Shown here piece after piece: positions 7,594 to 15,864 of a stretch of DNA of 18,121 nt. The notes below the pieces were generated by a model that was not told where the DNA came from, did no database searches, and saw nothing but the letters and a program-made list of their open reading frames with translations. The position numbers and the translations under genes were made by a program. The DNA is taken from contig CAZQAE010000095.1 in assembly GCA_964591275.1 (NCBI GenBank), forward strand, positions 1 through 18,121. Direction: 5' to 3'. Source of the DNA: G963674685 sp964591275 (GTDB lineage Bacteria > Lernaellota > Lernaellaia > JACKCT01). Positions within the stretch are counted from its first letter, which is position 1. Each line of letters starts with the position of its first letter.

Positions 7594-7616
7594 CTTTCAA
7601 TTATTCCGTGGCCCGT

Positions 7617-7634
7617 GCGAAAGAGGAGTTTCGC
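7617..7634 (+). other. Hairpin with GAGGAG loop in the leader before the PBP gene
   Basis: GCGAAA (7617-7622) pairs perfectly with TTTCGC (7629-7634), leaving the Shine-Dalgarno-like GAGGAG in the loop. Six bases after the stem is a two-codon frame ATG-CGT-TGA (7640-7648). The PBP gene starts 100 bases further on. It could be chance; there is no T run, so it is not a terminator. Confidence 0.3.
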
Positions 7635-7748
7635 CGACGATGCGTTGATTTTCACCCTCTGCGCATGGTATTGGGTAGAGCCGTGATCTTGAATAGAAAC
7701 GGTCGCTTTCGTCAGAGCGTTGCCGATCAAAACTGGAAAGCATAACCC

Positions 7749-10151
7749 ATGGCGCAGCGACGCGGTCCAAACAATCCCCGTCAAAAACCGAATGAAGACG
7801 AAACGAGGCGCTGGAGTTGGTGGGGCTTGATTCGCGGCTTTCTCTGGTTTTGCTTCAACATTGTATTTATGGTTGTTTGGATTACAGCCATTGCGTGCGC
7901 ACTGCATGCCTATCAAATTACCGATGATGTGATTGAGCGATTCGAAGGCAAAAGATGGAAAATCCCGAGCCGCGTTTTTTCCGATTCCCTGACGATATTG
8001 CCCGGTGATTCCATCGCTCAAGTCGGGCTGGTCTCCCGCCTGCAACGTTTGAAATACCGAAAGATCGAAAACGGCGATCCGACTATGGGTGAATACCGTC
8101 AGGGCGAGGACGTGCTCCACGTTTATCTGCGGGATTTCAAATATCCCTGGCAATCGGCCAGGGGATATTGGCTGCGCGTCGAGACATCCAAAGGTGTTGT
8201 GAAACGCCTTGTGGATCATGTGCGCGACAAGGAAATCCCCTCGGCGGATATTGAGCCTGAGTTGATCGCGCGCTTTTTCGGCGATCGTCATGAAGATCGT
8301 GAAATCATCCGCTACAGCGAAGTCAGCCCCTATTTGAAAATGGCCATTGTTACCGTTGAAGATCGGCGTTTTTTTAAACATTTCGGTTTTGATCCGATCG
8401 GATTCACACGGGCGATGTTGACAAATATCATCAGGCTCGAGCTTCGTCAGGGCGGAAGCACAATCACGCAGCAACTGGTGAAAAACTTCTATCTGACATC
8501 CGAAAGAACCATGACGCGAAAGGCCAAAGAGGTGGTCATGGCATTCGTCCTGGAGATGATTTACTCCAAGGACGCCATCTTCGAAGCTTATCTCAACGAA
8601 GTCTATTTCGCGCAGGAGGGCTCGATCAGCGTCTGCGGCGTTGGGCAGGCCAGTAATTTTTACTTTGGCAAGGACGTCAGAACTTTGGGCTTGGCCGACA
8701 GCGCCTTGTTGGCGGCGCTTATTCGCTCCCCGGCCGGGTATGATCCCGTTCGGAAATTGAAGAAAGCCAAAGATCGTCGGGATCACATCCTCAATAGCAT
8801 GCAGGAGGCCGGCCTCATAACACCGGATCAGGCCGCGCAGGCCGTGGCGGAACAGATCAAGGTTAAGCCGCGAAAGTCCGGCAAAACGATTGCGCCGTAT
8901 TACATCAGCTTTCTAAAAAAGCAGTTGGAACAACGATACACCCCTGATATTCTCATCAGCGAAGGCTTGTCCATTTTTACTACTTTGGATGTCGGCACGC
9001 AGCGTGAGGCTGAAAAGGCGGTTCGTGAAGGCATCGCGGAACTCGAAAAAAAGTATAAGCATTTGACAGAACACGATGGCCATCAGGTCCAGGCGGCGAT
9101 TGTTGTGATTCAACCTCAGACCGGATTTATCCGGGCTATGGTGGGTGGACGCGAGTTTTATGAAAGCCCGTTTAACAGAGCCGTTCAGGCGAAGCGGCAG
9201 GTCGGCTCGGTTTTTAAACCCTTCGTTTATACCACGGGGTTTTTTAAAGCCTATCAGAACAAAGATTTAGATTTCACTCCGGCGCGGCTCGTGTTGGATG
9301 AGAAATTGACGGAACCCTTATCGGACACGCGCAATTGGAAACCGCGCAATTATGGCAATAAATATTACGGGATGATTAGCGCCAGGAAGTCTTTGGAAAA
9401 ATCACTTAATGTGGCGACAGCCAAGCTTGCGCTGGATATCGGCATTGATGACATTGCCGACCTGACTCATAAAATGGGCATCCAAAGCGATCTGCCGAGA
9501 TATGCCTCGCTTTCGCTCGGAACCGCGGAGTTGTCAGTGCTGGAAGTGGCAGGTGCTTACGGTACGCTGGCCAATCAGGGCACGCACGCCGAGCCTATTG
9601 CGGTTCGCGATGTCGTGGATCAAAAAGGCAACGTACTGGAGAAAAAGCCGGTGGAGATACATCGCGTCATCCCGCCCTCGGTGGCCTTTTTAACAACGAA
9701 TATACTCGAAGGCGTCGTCAACCATGGAACGGGCGTACGCGTTCGCTCAATGGGATTCACTCATCCCTGCGCCGGGAAAACCGGGACGACCAATGACTAC
9801 AAAGACTCCTGGTTCGTGGGCTATACGCCCAAAATATTAGCGGCTGTCTGGGTCGGTTTTGACGATCATTCCATTGCGCTCAATCTTCCGGGTTCCAGGG
9901 CGGCTTTGCCGATATGGACAAAGTACATGATTAGCCATGCCGGAAAGACGGCCAAAACCGAGTTTTCGGTTCCTGAAGGCATCGTGAGAAAAAAAATTGA
10001 TCCGACGACGGGAAAACTGGCTGTTTTTGAATGTCCGGTTATTATAGACGAGTACTTTATTGAGGGAACCGAGCCGACTGAGGAGTGTGAAGTGCACAAG
10101 GATTCTTTGCTGGAATTTTTCAAGAAGAAAGCCTTGGGAGATAGCCCATGA
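7749..10151 (+). CDS. mrcB: Bifunctional class A penicillin-binding protein, PBP1b type
   Basis: Protein of 800 residues that polymerises lipid II glycan (GT51) and cross-links peptides (transpeptidase) on the periplasmic face of the inner membrane. A short cytoplasmic tail precedes one membrane segment (about 24-50). Residues of about 65-150 look like the UB2H domain of PBP1b, the docking site for the lipoprotein activator LpoB in E. coli. GT51 follows with catalytic Glu204 in E-D-R-R-F-F and G-G-S-T-I-T-Q-Q. The transpeptidase has S487-V-F-K490, S552-L-N554 and K677-T-G-T680. ATG 7749 is the first in-frame start after a stop at 7743; its ribosome site GGAAAG (7735-7740) is mediocre. The next gene overlaps by ATGA. 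The PBP1b assignment rests on the UB2H-like region and is less certain than class A. Confidence 0.93.
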   Translation: MAQRRGPNNPRQKPNEDETRRWSWWGLIRGFLWFCFNIVFMVVWITAIACALHAYQITDDVIERFEGKRWKIPSRVFSDSLTILPGDSIAQVGLVSRLQRLKYRKIENGDPTMGEYRQGEDVLHVYLRDFKYPWQSARGYWLRVETSKGVVKRLVDHVRDKEIPSADIEPELIARFFGDRHEDREIIRYSEVSPYLKMAIVTVEDRRFFKHFGFDPIGFTRAMLTNIIRLELRQGGSTITQQLVKNFYLTSERTMTRKAKEVVMAFVLEMIYSKDAIFEAYLNEVYFAQEGSISVCGVGQASNFYFGKDVRTLGLADSALLAALIRSPAGYDPVRKLKKAKDRRDHILNSMQEAGLITPDQAAQAVAEQIKVKPRKSGKTIAPYYISFLKKQLEQRYTPDILISEGLSIFTTLDVGTQREAEKAVREGIAELEKKYKHLTEHDGHQVQAAIVVIQPQTGFIRAMVGGREFYESPFNRAVQAKRQVGSVFKPFVYTTGFFKAYQNKDLDFTPARLVLDEKLTEPLSDTRNWKPRNYGNKYYGMISARKSLEKSLNVATAKLALDIGIDDIADLTHKMGIQSDLPRYASLSLGTAELSVLEVAGAYGTLANQGTHAEPIAVRDVVDQKGNVLEKKPVEIHRVIPPSVAFLTTNILEGVVNHGTGVRVRSMGFTHPCAGKTGTTNDYKDSWFVGYTPKILAAVWVGFDDHSIALNLPGSRAALPIWTKYMISHAGKTAKTEFSVPEGIVRKKIDPTTGKLAVFECPVIIDEYFIEGTEPTEECEVHKDSLLEFFKKKALGDSP

Positions 10152-11131
10152 TTAAAAATGTATTGCGTTTCAGTATCACTGCAATACTGTGCAGTTTTCT
10201 TTTTTGCGGGTGCGTGATCAAGACGCAAAAAGGAAGAGAGTACGTTGTGCTGGATATCCCGGCGCTCAGCAGCGACAAAGACAAACAAGAAGAGACCACC
10301 GGTGAGAGCGAGGTAAAAGCGCAAGACGAAAAACCGCCATTGAGCGCCAAAGACGATGATTTGAAAAATGTGCTGTCGGGATCGACATCCGAAAAGACCG
10401 TTGAGAGCGGAAGTGTCGTCCACTCGACGGTTGCGGAGGATTTCACCACTGCGCCCTGGTGGAAGAAACAGGATATTCAAGTCACTGAGCTTGACGACAA
10501 GAAGGGCGATGAAAAGACAGTTCAGCCCGGCGAACTCATGATCCTTCCTTCGACGACGGATGCTCCGGTAAAAACAGATGATGCGAAACTCGAATCGGAT
10601 TCGGACAAGCCCCATGCGTTGACCCCGGAGGAGCCGATGGTTGTGGCCGCTTCCAAGCCCGCGCCAAGAGCCCCGGAGAAGCGAATCTTTCAATTGGATC
10701 GCCATATCCAGCCGATTTCCTCCTCACTCTGGACAAGCACTTACGGACGCCAGACTTCCAAGGAGGTTTCCCCAACGCGCAGGGCTGGAATGAGCGAAGT
10801 CAAATCGGCCATTGAGTCGGGATATGGCAAGGCCTATGTGCCGCAGCTTGAAAAAGCGATCAGTCTGGATCGCGGGAATGGATACGCGTATTATTTTTTG
10901 GCGCGAGGTCGATTTGAGAACGGCGATTGGGCCGGAGCGAATAACTTCGCGGACAAAAGCGTCCAATTGCTTGAGTCGGATAGGAAATTTAGAGCCTGTG
11001 GCAGAATTCTTTTTGCCAAGGCCCTGGCCAATCTCGGGCAGATTGAAAAGGCGGCTGTGCAGGCCAGGGAAGCCACCATTGACGATCCGCAAAACACTGA
11101 AGCCAAGATTTTGGCTTTGAAACTTGAATAA
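10148..11131 (+). CDS. TPR lipoprotein coupled to the class A PBP; candidate LpoP-like activator
   Basis: Protein of 327 residues whose ATG overlaps the PBP stop by four bases, so the two are likely made together. A signal peptide ends at F-C-G-Cys22, an imperfect lipobox. Residues of about 30-200 are low complexity, rich in D, E, K, S, T and P, a probable flexible tether across the periplasm. About residues 215-327 form helical TPR-like repeats (A-Y-V-P-Q-L-E-K-A-I-S-L-D, then Y-A-Y-Y-F-L-A-R-G, then A-K-A-L-A-N-L-G-Q-I-E-K-A). The PBP activators LpoB and LpoA (E. coli) and LpoP (Pseudomonas, TPR domain on a disordered tether) share this lipid anchor, tether and globular-domain plan. Function as an activator is inference from context and architecture. 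Tandem stops TAA-TAG end the gene. Confidence 0.85.
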   Translation: MIKNVLRFSITAILCSFLFCGCVIKTQKGREYVVLDIPALSSDKDKQEETTGESEVKAQDEKPPLSAKDDDLKNVLSGSTSEKTVESGSVVHSTVAEDFTTAPWWKKQDIQVTELDDKKGDEKTVQPGELMILPSTTDAPVKTDDAKLESDSDKPHALTPEEPMVVAASKPAPRAPEKRIFQLDRHIQPISSSLWTSTYGRQTSKEVSPTRRAGMSEVKSAIESGYGKAYVPQLEKAISLDRGNGYAYYFLARGRFENGDWAGANNFADKSVQLLESDRKFRACGRILFAKALANLGQIEKAAVQAREATIDDPQNTEAKILALKLE

Positions 11132-11147
11132 TAGCTAAGGAGCCCAA

Positions 11148-13676
11148 ATGCCGAAGAAGAAGAAGGCTGTAAGGACGATAGGTGCCGGTTTTGCGTTACC
11201 GCCGGATGCGTTGCGTTGGAAATGCGATGCCGCCATATTTCCTTTCGAGACAACAGCAGACGCTAAACCCCTGGACGGCGTCATAGGCCAAAAGAGGGCG
11301 ATGGAAGCTCTACAACTCGGTTTGGGGATGCGTTCGCCGGGATACAATATTTACGCATCGGGAACCGGCGGCACCGGCAAGCTGAGCACGGTCAGAAAAC
11401 TCTTGAAGAAGATGCCGATCAAAGGCGAGAAGCCTGCTGATATCGTTTACGTCAATAACTTTAAGATCCCCAAGGAACCCGTGGTCGCCAAGCTGAAGGC
11501 TGGCGATGGAAATAGTATAAAAAAGGACATGCACAGGTTCGTTGAAGAGATGCTGGAGTCGATACCAAATCTCTTTGAAAACAAGGAGTTCAAGAATAAG
11601 CGCAACACCTTGGTCGAATCATTCAAGAAAAAGCAAAAAGGCCTTTTTCAGTCCCTGGAAAAACAGATGGCCGCCCAAGGTTTCGCCATGGTCCAAATTC
11701 AGATGGGGGCCATGGTTCGCCCGGCCATCCTGCCCGTCATCGAAAACCAGCCCGTTCCCTTTGAGCAGCTTGAGCAACTCGCCGCCAATGAGAACTTTCC
11801 CGCCGCAAAGCTGGTCGAACTGAAAAAAAATCATCAAACCCTGCATGGTAAGCTCGAAGCCGCCATGAAGAATTCGCGGGTTTTGGAACGTGCGATGAAA
11901 GAGGCGCTTGTGAAGTTGGAACAGGCGCTGGCGGCCCATGTGGTCATTGCACTGGTCGATGAATTGCGTGAGAAATATCCCTACGAGGGGCTGAAAAACT
12001 ACTTTGACGAAATGGCCATTTTTACACTGGATAACATCGGGCGTTTCAAAGAAAATGATGCGACCGAGCAGAATCCGGCCCTGGCCATGATGCGACAAGC
12101 CGAGGCGCACGAAGGGAATTCTTTTGTCGAGTGGGATGTGAATGTCCTCGTCGACAATTCCGCTGCGGATGGGCCGGCGGTTATCATGGAAAACGTACCG
12201 TCCTACAAAAACATGTTCGGGACCATTGAAAAAACCATCACCCAAAGCGGAACGTGGACCACGGATTTTACGAAAGTGCAGGCTGGTTCAGTTCTGCGCG
12301 CCGATGGCGGTTATCTCATCTTCCATATGCTTGATGCGATGACCGAGCCGGGAGTCTGGAAGGCCCTGAAACGTACGATCAAATCGAGGCAGGTTGAGAT
12401 CGAGTCCTTCGACTCTTTTCTCTTTTATATGACTTCGGCGCTAAAGCCACAGGGGATTCCCGTTGACGTGAAATTTATAGTCATTGGCGAAGCCTGGTTG
12501 TACTATTTCCTGTTGGCCAATGACGAGGATTTTCGAAAACTGTTCAAAATAAGAGCTGATTTCGATACGGTGATGAAAAAAAACAATGATTCGGTCGTCA
12601 AAGCGGCCAGATTTATCACGCAGGTTATCTGTAACGAAAATCTCCCGCATTTCGATAAGTCGGCTCTGGTGGCGTTGATTGAGGAGGGCGTGACCCTGGC
12701 CGGTGATCAAAAGAAGATTACAACCAGGTTTTCCGCGCTGGCTGATATTGCACGGGAAACCGGCTACTGGACCAGGCAGGGACGTAGCAAAGTTGCCATG
12801 GCGAAGCATGTCCTCAAGGCGCTGGAGGCCAGAAAATACCGGCGAAACATGGTTGAGGAAAAAATTCAGGAAATGATTATGGAAGACAAGTTCCTGATTT
12901 CCTCAAAGGGCGATAAAGTCGGTGAGATCAATGGATTGGCCGTTTATCAGGTCGGCGATTACGCCTTTGGAAAGCCGTCTCGAATTACTGTGAAGGTTGG
13001 AATGGGCAGAACAGGCATCATTAACATCGAACGAGAAGCCAAGCTTTCCGGCAAAACCTATGACAAGGGTATGCTGATTCTGGGCGGTTTCATGCGTCAT
13101 CGTTTTTCACAGCAGAAGCCCCTGTCTTTGTCCGCATCGATCGCCTTCGAGCAAAGTTACGGCGGGGTGGATGGCGACTCGGCCAGCAGCACCGAGGCGT
13201 ACGGGCTTCTGAGCGCGCTTTCGGAAATCCCATTAAGTCAATCCATCGCCGTGACGGGATCGATGAATCAGAACGGTGAAATACAGCCCATCGGCGGAGT
13301 CAATCAGAAAATCGAAGGATTTTATTCGGTCTGCAAGGCGAGACGTCTGACCGGCAGACAGGGCGTCATTATCCCGATTCAAAATGCCGATGAATTGATG
13401 TTGTCCCATGAGGTTGTCGAGGCGGTCAGGAAAAAGAAGTTCCACGTCTGGGCAGTTACCACAGTGGACCAGGGAATGGAAATTCTGACGGGAAAATCCG
13501 CAGGCGAAAAAGACGCCGAGGGAAAATGGACCCTTGGAAGCATCAATGAGCTGGTGGATAAAAGATTGCTGAAACTGGCCAAAGACATGCAGGAGTTCGG
13601 CAAGAAAAAGAAGGGATCCGGCAACTCCGAGAAAAAACCGGCCAAGAAAAAGGCGAAGGATAAAAAGAAATCTTGA
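11148..13676 (+). CDS. LonC-like / AAA_32-type Lon-family protease
   Basis: Protein of 842 residues from ATG 11148, with TAAGGAG at 11136-11142 five bases upstream. The N-terminal part has a P-loop-like G72-T-G-G-T-G-K78 followed by Leu79 where Ser/Thr is normal. A long helical insertion (about 140-290) follows. G-G-Y-L-I-F near residues 388-393 stands where the Walker B region lies in this family, without the usual acidic pair. The C-terminal Lon protease domain has catalytic Ser678 (D-G-D-S-A-S-S) and Lys721 (N-Q-K-I-E-G), 43 residues apart, the same spacing as Ser679/Lys722 of E. coli Lon. The last 30 residues are strongly Lys-rich. No signal peptide, so it is cytosolic. The substrate is unknown. 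It lies 16 bases after the TPR lipoprotein and overlaps the next gene, so it belongs to the PBP operon. Confidence 0.9.
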   Translation: MPKKKKAVRTIGAGFALPPDALRWKCDAAIFPFETTADAKPLDGVIGQKRAMEALQLGLGMRSPGYNIYASGTGGTGKLSTVRKLLKKMPIKGEKPADIVYVNNFKIPKEPVVAKLKAGDGNSIKKDMHRFVEEMLESIPNLFENKEFKNKRNTLVESFKKKQKGLFQSLEKQMAAQGFAMVQIQMGAMVRPAILPVIENQPVPFEQLEQLAANENFPAAKLVELKKNHQTLHGKLEAAMKNSRVLERAMKEALVKLEQALAAHVVIALVDELREKYPYEGLKNYFDEMAIFTLDNIGRFKENDATEQNPALAMMRQAEAHEGNSFVEWDVNVLVDNSAADGPAVIMENVPSYKNMFGTIEKTITQSGTWTTDFTKVQAGSVLRADGGYLIFHMLDAMTEPGVWKALKRTIKSRQVEIESFDSFLFYMTSALKPQGIPVDVKFIVIGEAWLYYFLLANDEDFRKLFKIRADFDTVMKKNNDSVVKAARFITQVICNENLPHFDKSALVALIEEGVTLAGDQKKITTRFSALADIARETGYWTRQGRSKVAMAKHVLKALEARKYRRNMVEEKIQEMIMEDKFLISSKGDKVGEINGLAVYQVGDYAFGKPSRITVKVGMGRTGIINIEREAKLSGKTYDKGMLILGGFMRHRFSQQKPLSLSASIAFEQSYGGVDGDSASSTEAYGLLSALSEIPLSQSIAVTGSMNQNGEIQPIGGVNQKIEGFYSVCKARRLTGRQGVIIPIQNADELMLSHEVVEAVRKKKFHVWAVTTVDQGMEILTGKSAGEKDAEGKWTLGSINELVDKRLLKLAKDMQEFGKKKKGSGNSEKKPAKKKAKDKKKS

Positions 13677-15766
13677 ATCGCGTGATGATGCGACAGGGCA
13701 AACGGGCCGGGTGGTTGTTGAAAATCGCCTTGCCCGTTGCTGTTTTTGCGACATTTTTCGGATGCGGAGATGATTCCGGTCTGACAAATGAAAGCGTTTT
13801 GATCATTGGCGTGGAAGGAATCAGTTGGGAAACACTGGATCGTTACAGCCCGCAAAAAGAACTGACTGCCTTTCAAAAGTTTAAGGAGAAGGGCGCTTGG
13901 GGAGTGCTGGAAAGTCTGGACCCGGTATCCCCCGCAGCCATATGGGCCAGCCTTGCAACAGGCAAGACGCAAACGGATCACGGAATTATCAAAGGATTAA
14001 CCGCAGATGAAGTAAAAGGCGTAATGACGCCGAACAAATTCGAATGTCTCCCGCTTTGGGAAATCCTGGCCGAAAGTGGTATTGAGGCTGCGCAGATCGG
14101 ATGGCCGGGTTCCCATGAGTCTTCTGTTTCTCCGGTTCGTTTTTCTGAAACCGATGTATATTCGCCGCTGAGGATTGTCCCACTCACCGGAACGCACATT
14201 TGGCGTGATGTGTTTGATCCTCAATCTTTGGGCAAATGGTTCGCGCAGGCCCCGTCGCTTGAATCGCTGCTGAATGCTCGAATCGCACGAAACGCGCTGG
14301 ACAATGTTCCTGATTTTGTAAAGGAGCAATTGAGACTGGGGACGGATGTGGTCATGGCCTTTTTTGACGGACCTGTGTCTGCCAGGCATCATGACGGCGC
14401 CGCCGTGCTGCTTGGGGTCGCTTCGCCCAGGTTGCCGCGTCCACAGCTCACCGAGGACTATCTTCGCGACTTGAACGCGGCCATTGACGGTCTGCTGGCC
14501 GAGGCCGGCGAACGCGCCCGGGTCTTTCTCGTGACGGATACTGTTATACCGCCGGTGGACTATGAGGGGCAGCTCGACGGCGCAATGCATCCCATCCACG
14601 GAATTTTTGCCGTCATGGGGCCTGGGATTGCCAAGGGGGAAAAACTCGAAAATCCTACGGTTTTGGATCTTGTTCCGACAACGCTGGCTTTACTCGGACT
14701 TCGGGCGGCAAAGGATATGCCCGGTCGAGTCATTGGGGAGATTTTTGAGAATCCAGCCAGACTGCCGAGTAGGATACCCACGTATGAAGTGTTGTCGCGC
14801 AGAGATTACCGGGCGGGCGGCGATCCCTTGCGTCATGTTGATTTGGAAAAACTTCGTCATCTCAGCGAGTATTCCGATACGGATTTGAAAATGTGGCAAA
14901 CCCATCGGAACGCATATGCTCGCGAATTGATTTTAGCGGGTAAAACCGCCGGGGCGCGCAATGAACTGGATATGGACGCCCGGCGCAACGCCTATAATCC
15001 CTTAACGCTGTATCCGCGCGCTCTTGTGCGTGAAAGCGTGGGACTTCGTGAGGAAGCTCTGGAGAACCTGGATGACGCCATGGGCACGCTGATGGATTAC
15101 GGAGCGACCCCCGGCGAGAAATTCCTCATAGGCGCCATTGGAGCCTCGGCTGTTCGAATACGCCTTTTCAGAGGTGAAATGGGAAAAGCCGAGAAAAATC
15201 TGGAATGGGCTGCCGCCAGGGCGCCGGACGCGGAGTCGTGGGATCTTTGGCGAGCGAGGATTCTCATGGCCAATGGTCGAAAAGATGAGGCGGCGGAAAT
15301 ACTGAAATCCTTTATTGACCAAAAAGGGGTTTCGCCGGATGCGGCCTTGTTGCAAGCACGGATCAATTTGGCGAATGATAACATGGAAGACGCCATGAAT
15401 ATTCTCAAAAAAGCTTTGCACGCTGATCCTGATCACTGCGGACTTTTGGTACGATTAGGATATATCGCCTACGCAAATCGAGATTTCACCGCTGCCGTGA
15501 GCTATTATCAAAGGGCCGTCGCCACTGGAAAAGCAAACGTTGATGATATGTATATCTACGCATCGACTCTCAATTCCTTGTCCAGGACTGATGAAGCTCT
15601 GGATTTGCTGGAAGAAATCATACGAACAAAGCCTCTCGACAGGCGGGCTTGGACGGCTTTGCGCCAGATCGTCGCCGTATCGAGCGACGCTGATGAGATG
15701 ATCGCAAAAGTTTATCGGAGCGTTTGCGCGGAGCATTTTGCCTTTCAGTATCTGTCCGGCGAATAG
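13673..15766 (+). CDS. Lipoprotein with degenerate alkaline-phosphatase-superfamily domain and C-terminal TPR repeats
   Basis: Protein of 697 residues. TTG 13673 overlaps the protease stop as TTGA and has AAGGAT 11 bases upstream; ATG 13685 or 13688 is the alternative. The signal peptide ends at F-F-G-Cys31. Residues of about 40-370 follow the phosphodiesterase branch of the alkaline phosphatase superfamily: V-L-I-I-G, then S-P-A-A-I-W-A-S-L-A-T-G-K-T, F-A-V-M-G-P-G-I and V-P-T-T-L-A-L-L-G. Expected metal-site residues are altered: Glu48 where the first Asp should be, Val235 for the Asp four residues before the conserved His239, and D289-T290 for Asp-His. His306 is kept. About residues 450-690 are TPR repeats. 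It may be a binding protein that has lost catalysis. It is the last gene of the PBP operon. Confidence 0.85.
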   Translation: MNRVMMRQGKRAGWLLKIALPVAVFATFFGCGDDSGLTNESVLIIGVEGISWETLDRYSPQKELTAFQKFKEKGAWGVLESLDPVSPAAIWASLATGKTQTDHGIIKGLTADEVKGVMTPNKFECLPLWEILAESGIEAAQIGWPGSHESSVSPVRFSETDVYSPLRIVPLTGTHIWRDVFDPQSLGKWFAQAPSLESLLNARIARNALDNVPDFVKEQLRLGTDVVMAFFDGPVSARHHDGAAVLLGVASPRLPRPQLTEDYLRDLNAAIDGLLAEAGERARVFLVTDTVIPPVDYEGQLDGAMHPIHGIFAVMGPGIAKGEKLENPTVLDLVPTTLALLGLRAAKDMPGRVIGEIFENPARLPSRIPTYEVLSRRDYRAGGDPLRHVDLEKLRHLSEYSDTDLKMWQTHRNAYARELILAGKTAGARNELDMDARRNAYNPLTLYPRALVRESVGLREEALENLDDAMGTLMDYGATPGEKFLIGAIGASAVRIRLFRGEMGKAEKNLEWAAARAPDAESWDLWRARILMANGRKDEAAEILKSFIDQKGVSPDAALLQARINLANDNMEDAMNILKKALHADPDHCGLLVRLGYIAYANRDFTAAVSYYQRAVATGKANVDDMYIYASTLNSLSRTDEALDLLEEIIRTKPLDRRAWTALRQIVAVSSDADEMIAKVYRSVCAEHFAFQYLSGE

Positions 15767-15803
15767 CAACGGCATAAAAAATCTGCGGATTTTCAAAAAA
15801 ACA

Positions 15804-15812
15804 TGTTATTAT
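15804..15812 (+). promoter_or_regulatory. Candidate extended -10 promoter
   Basis: TG-T-TATTAT, an extended -10 element with a 5 of 6 match to TATAAT. No good -35 box lies upstream, which is usual for extended -10 promoters. Transcription would start near 15819, about 46 bases before the GTG at 15865. A TATAAA at 15836-15841 is an alternative -10 box without a clear -35. Confidence 0.35.
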
Positions 15813-15864
15813 TTCCGTGGAAAGGGCCGATGTCTTATAAAGATGCATTACAGGGACTAAAAAA

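Noticed and set aside
7509..8786. 425-residue minus-strand open frame over tRNA-Thr and the start of the PBP gene
   Set aside because: It is antisense to the PBP coding region, and its C-terminus (R-L-L-Y-Q-L-S-Y) is the well-known artefact of translating a tRNA backwards.
9866..10705. 279-residue minus-strand open frame
   Set aside because: Antisense shadow of the PBP and TPR lipoprotein genes, which are both clearly real and coupled on the plus strand.
15778..15793. AAAATC/GATTTT hairpin after the AlkP/TPR gene, possible terminator
   Set aside because: Only one GC pair in the stem and it is followed by C and then A, not a T tract.
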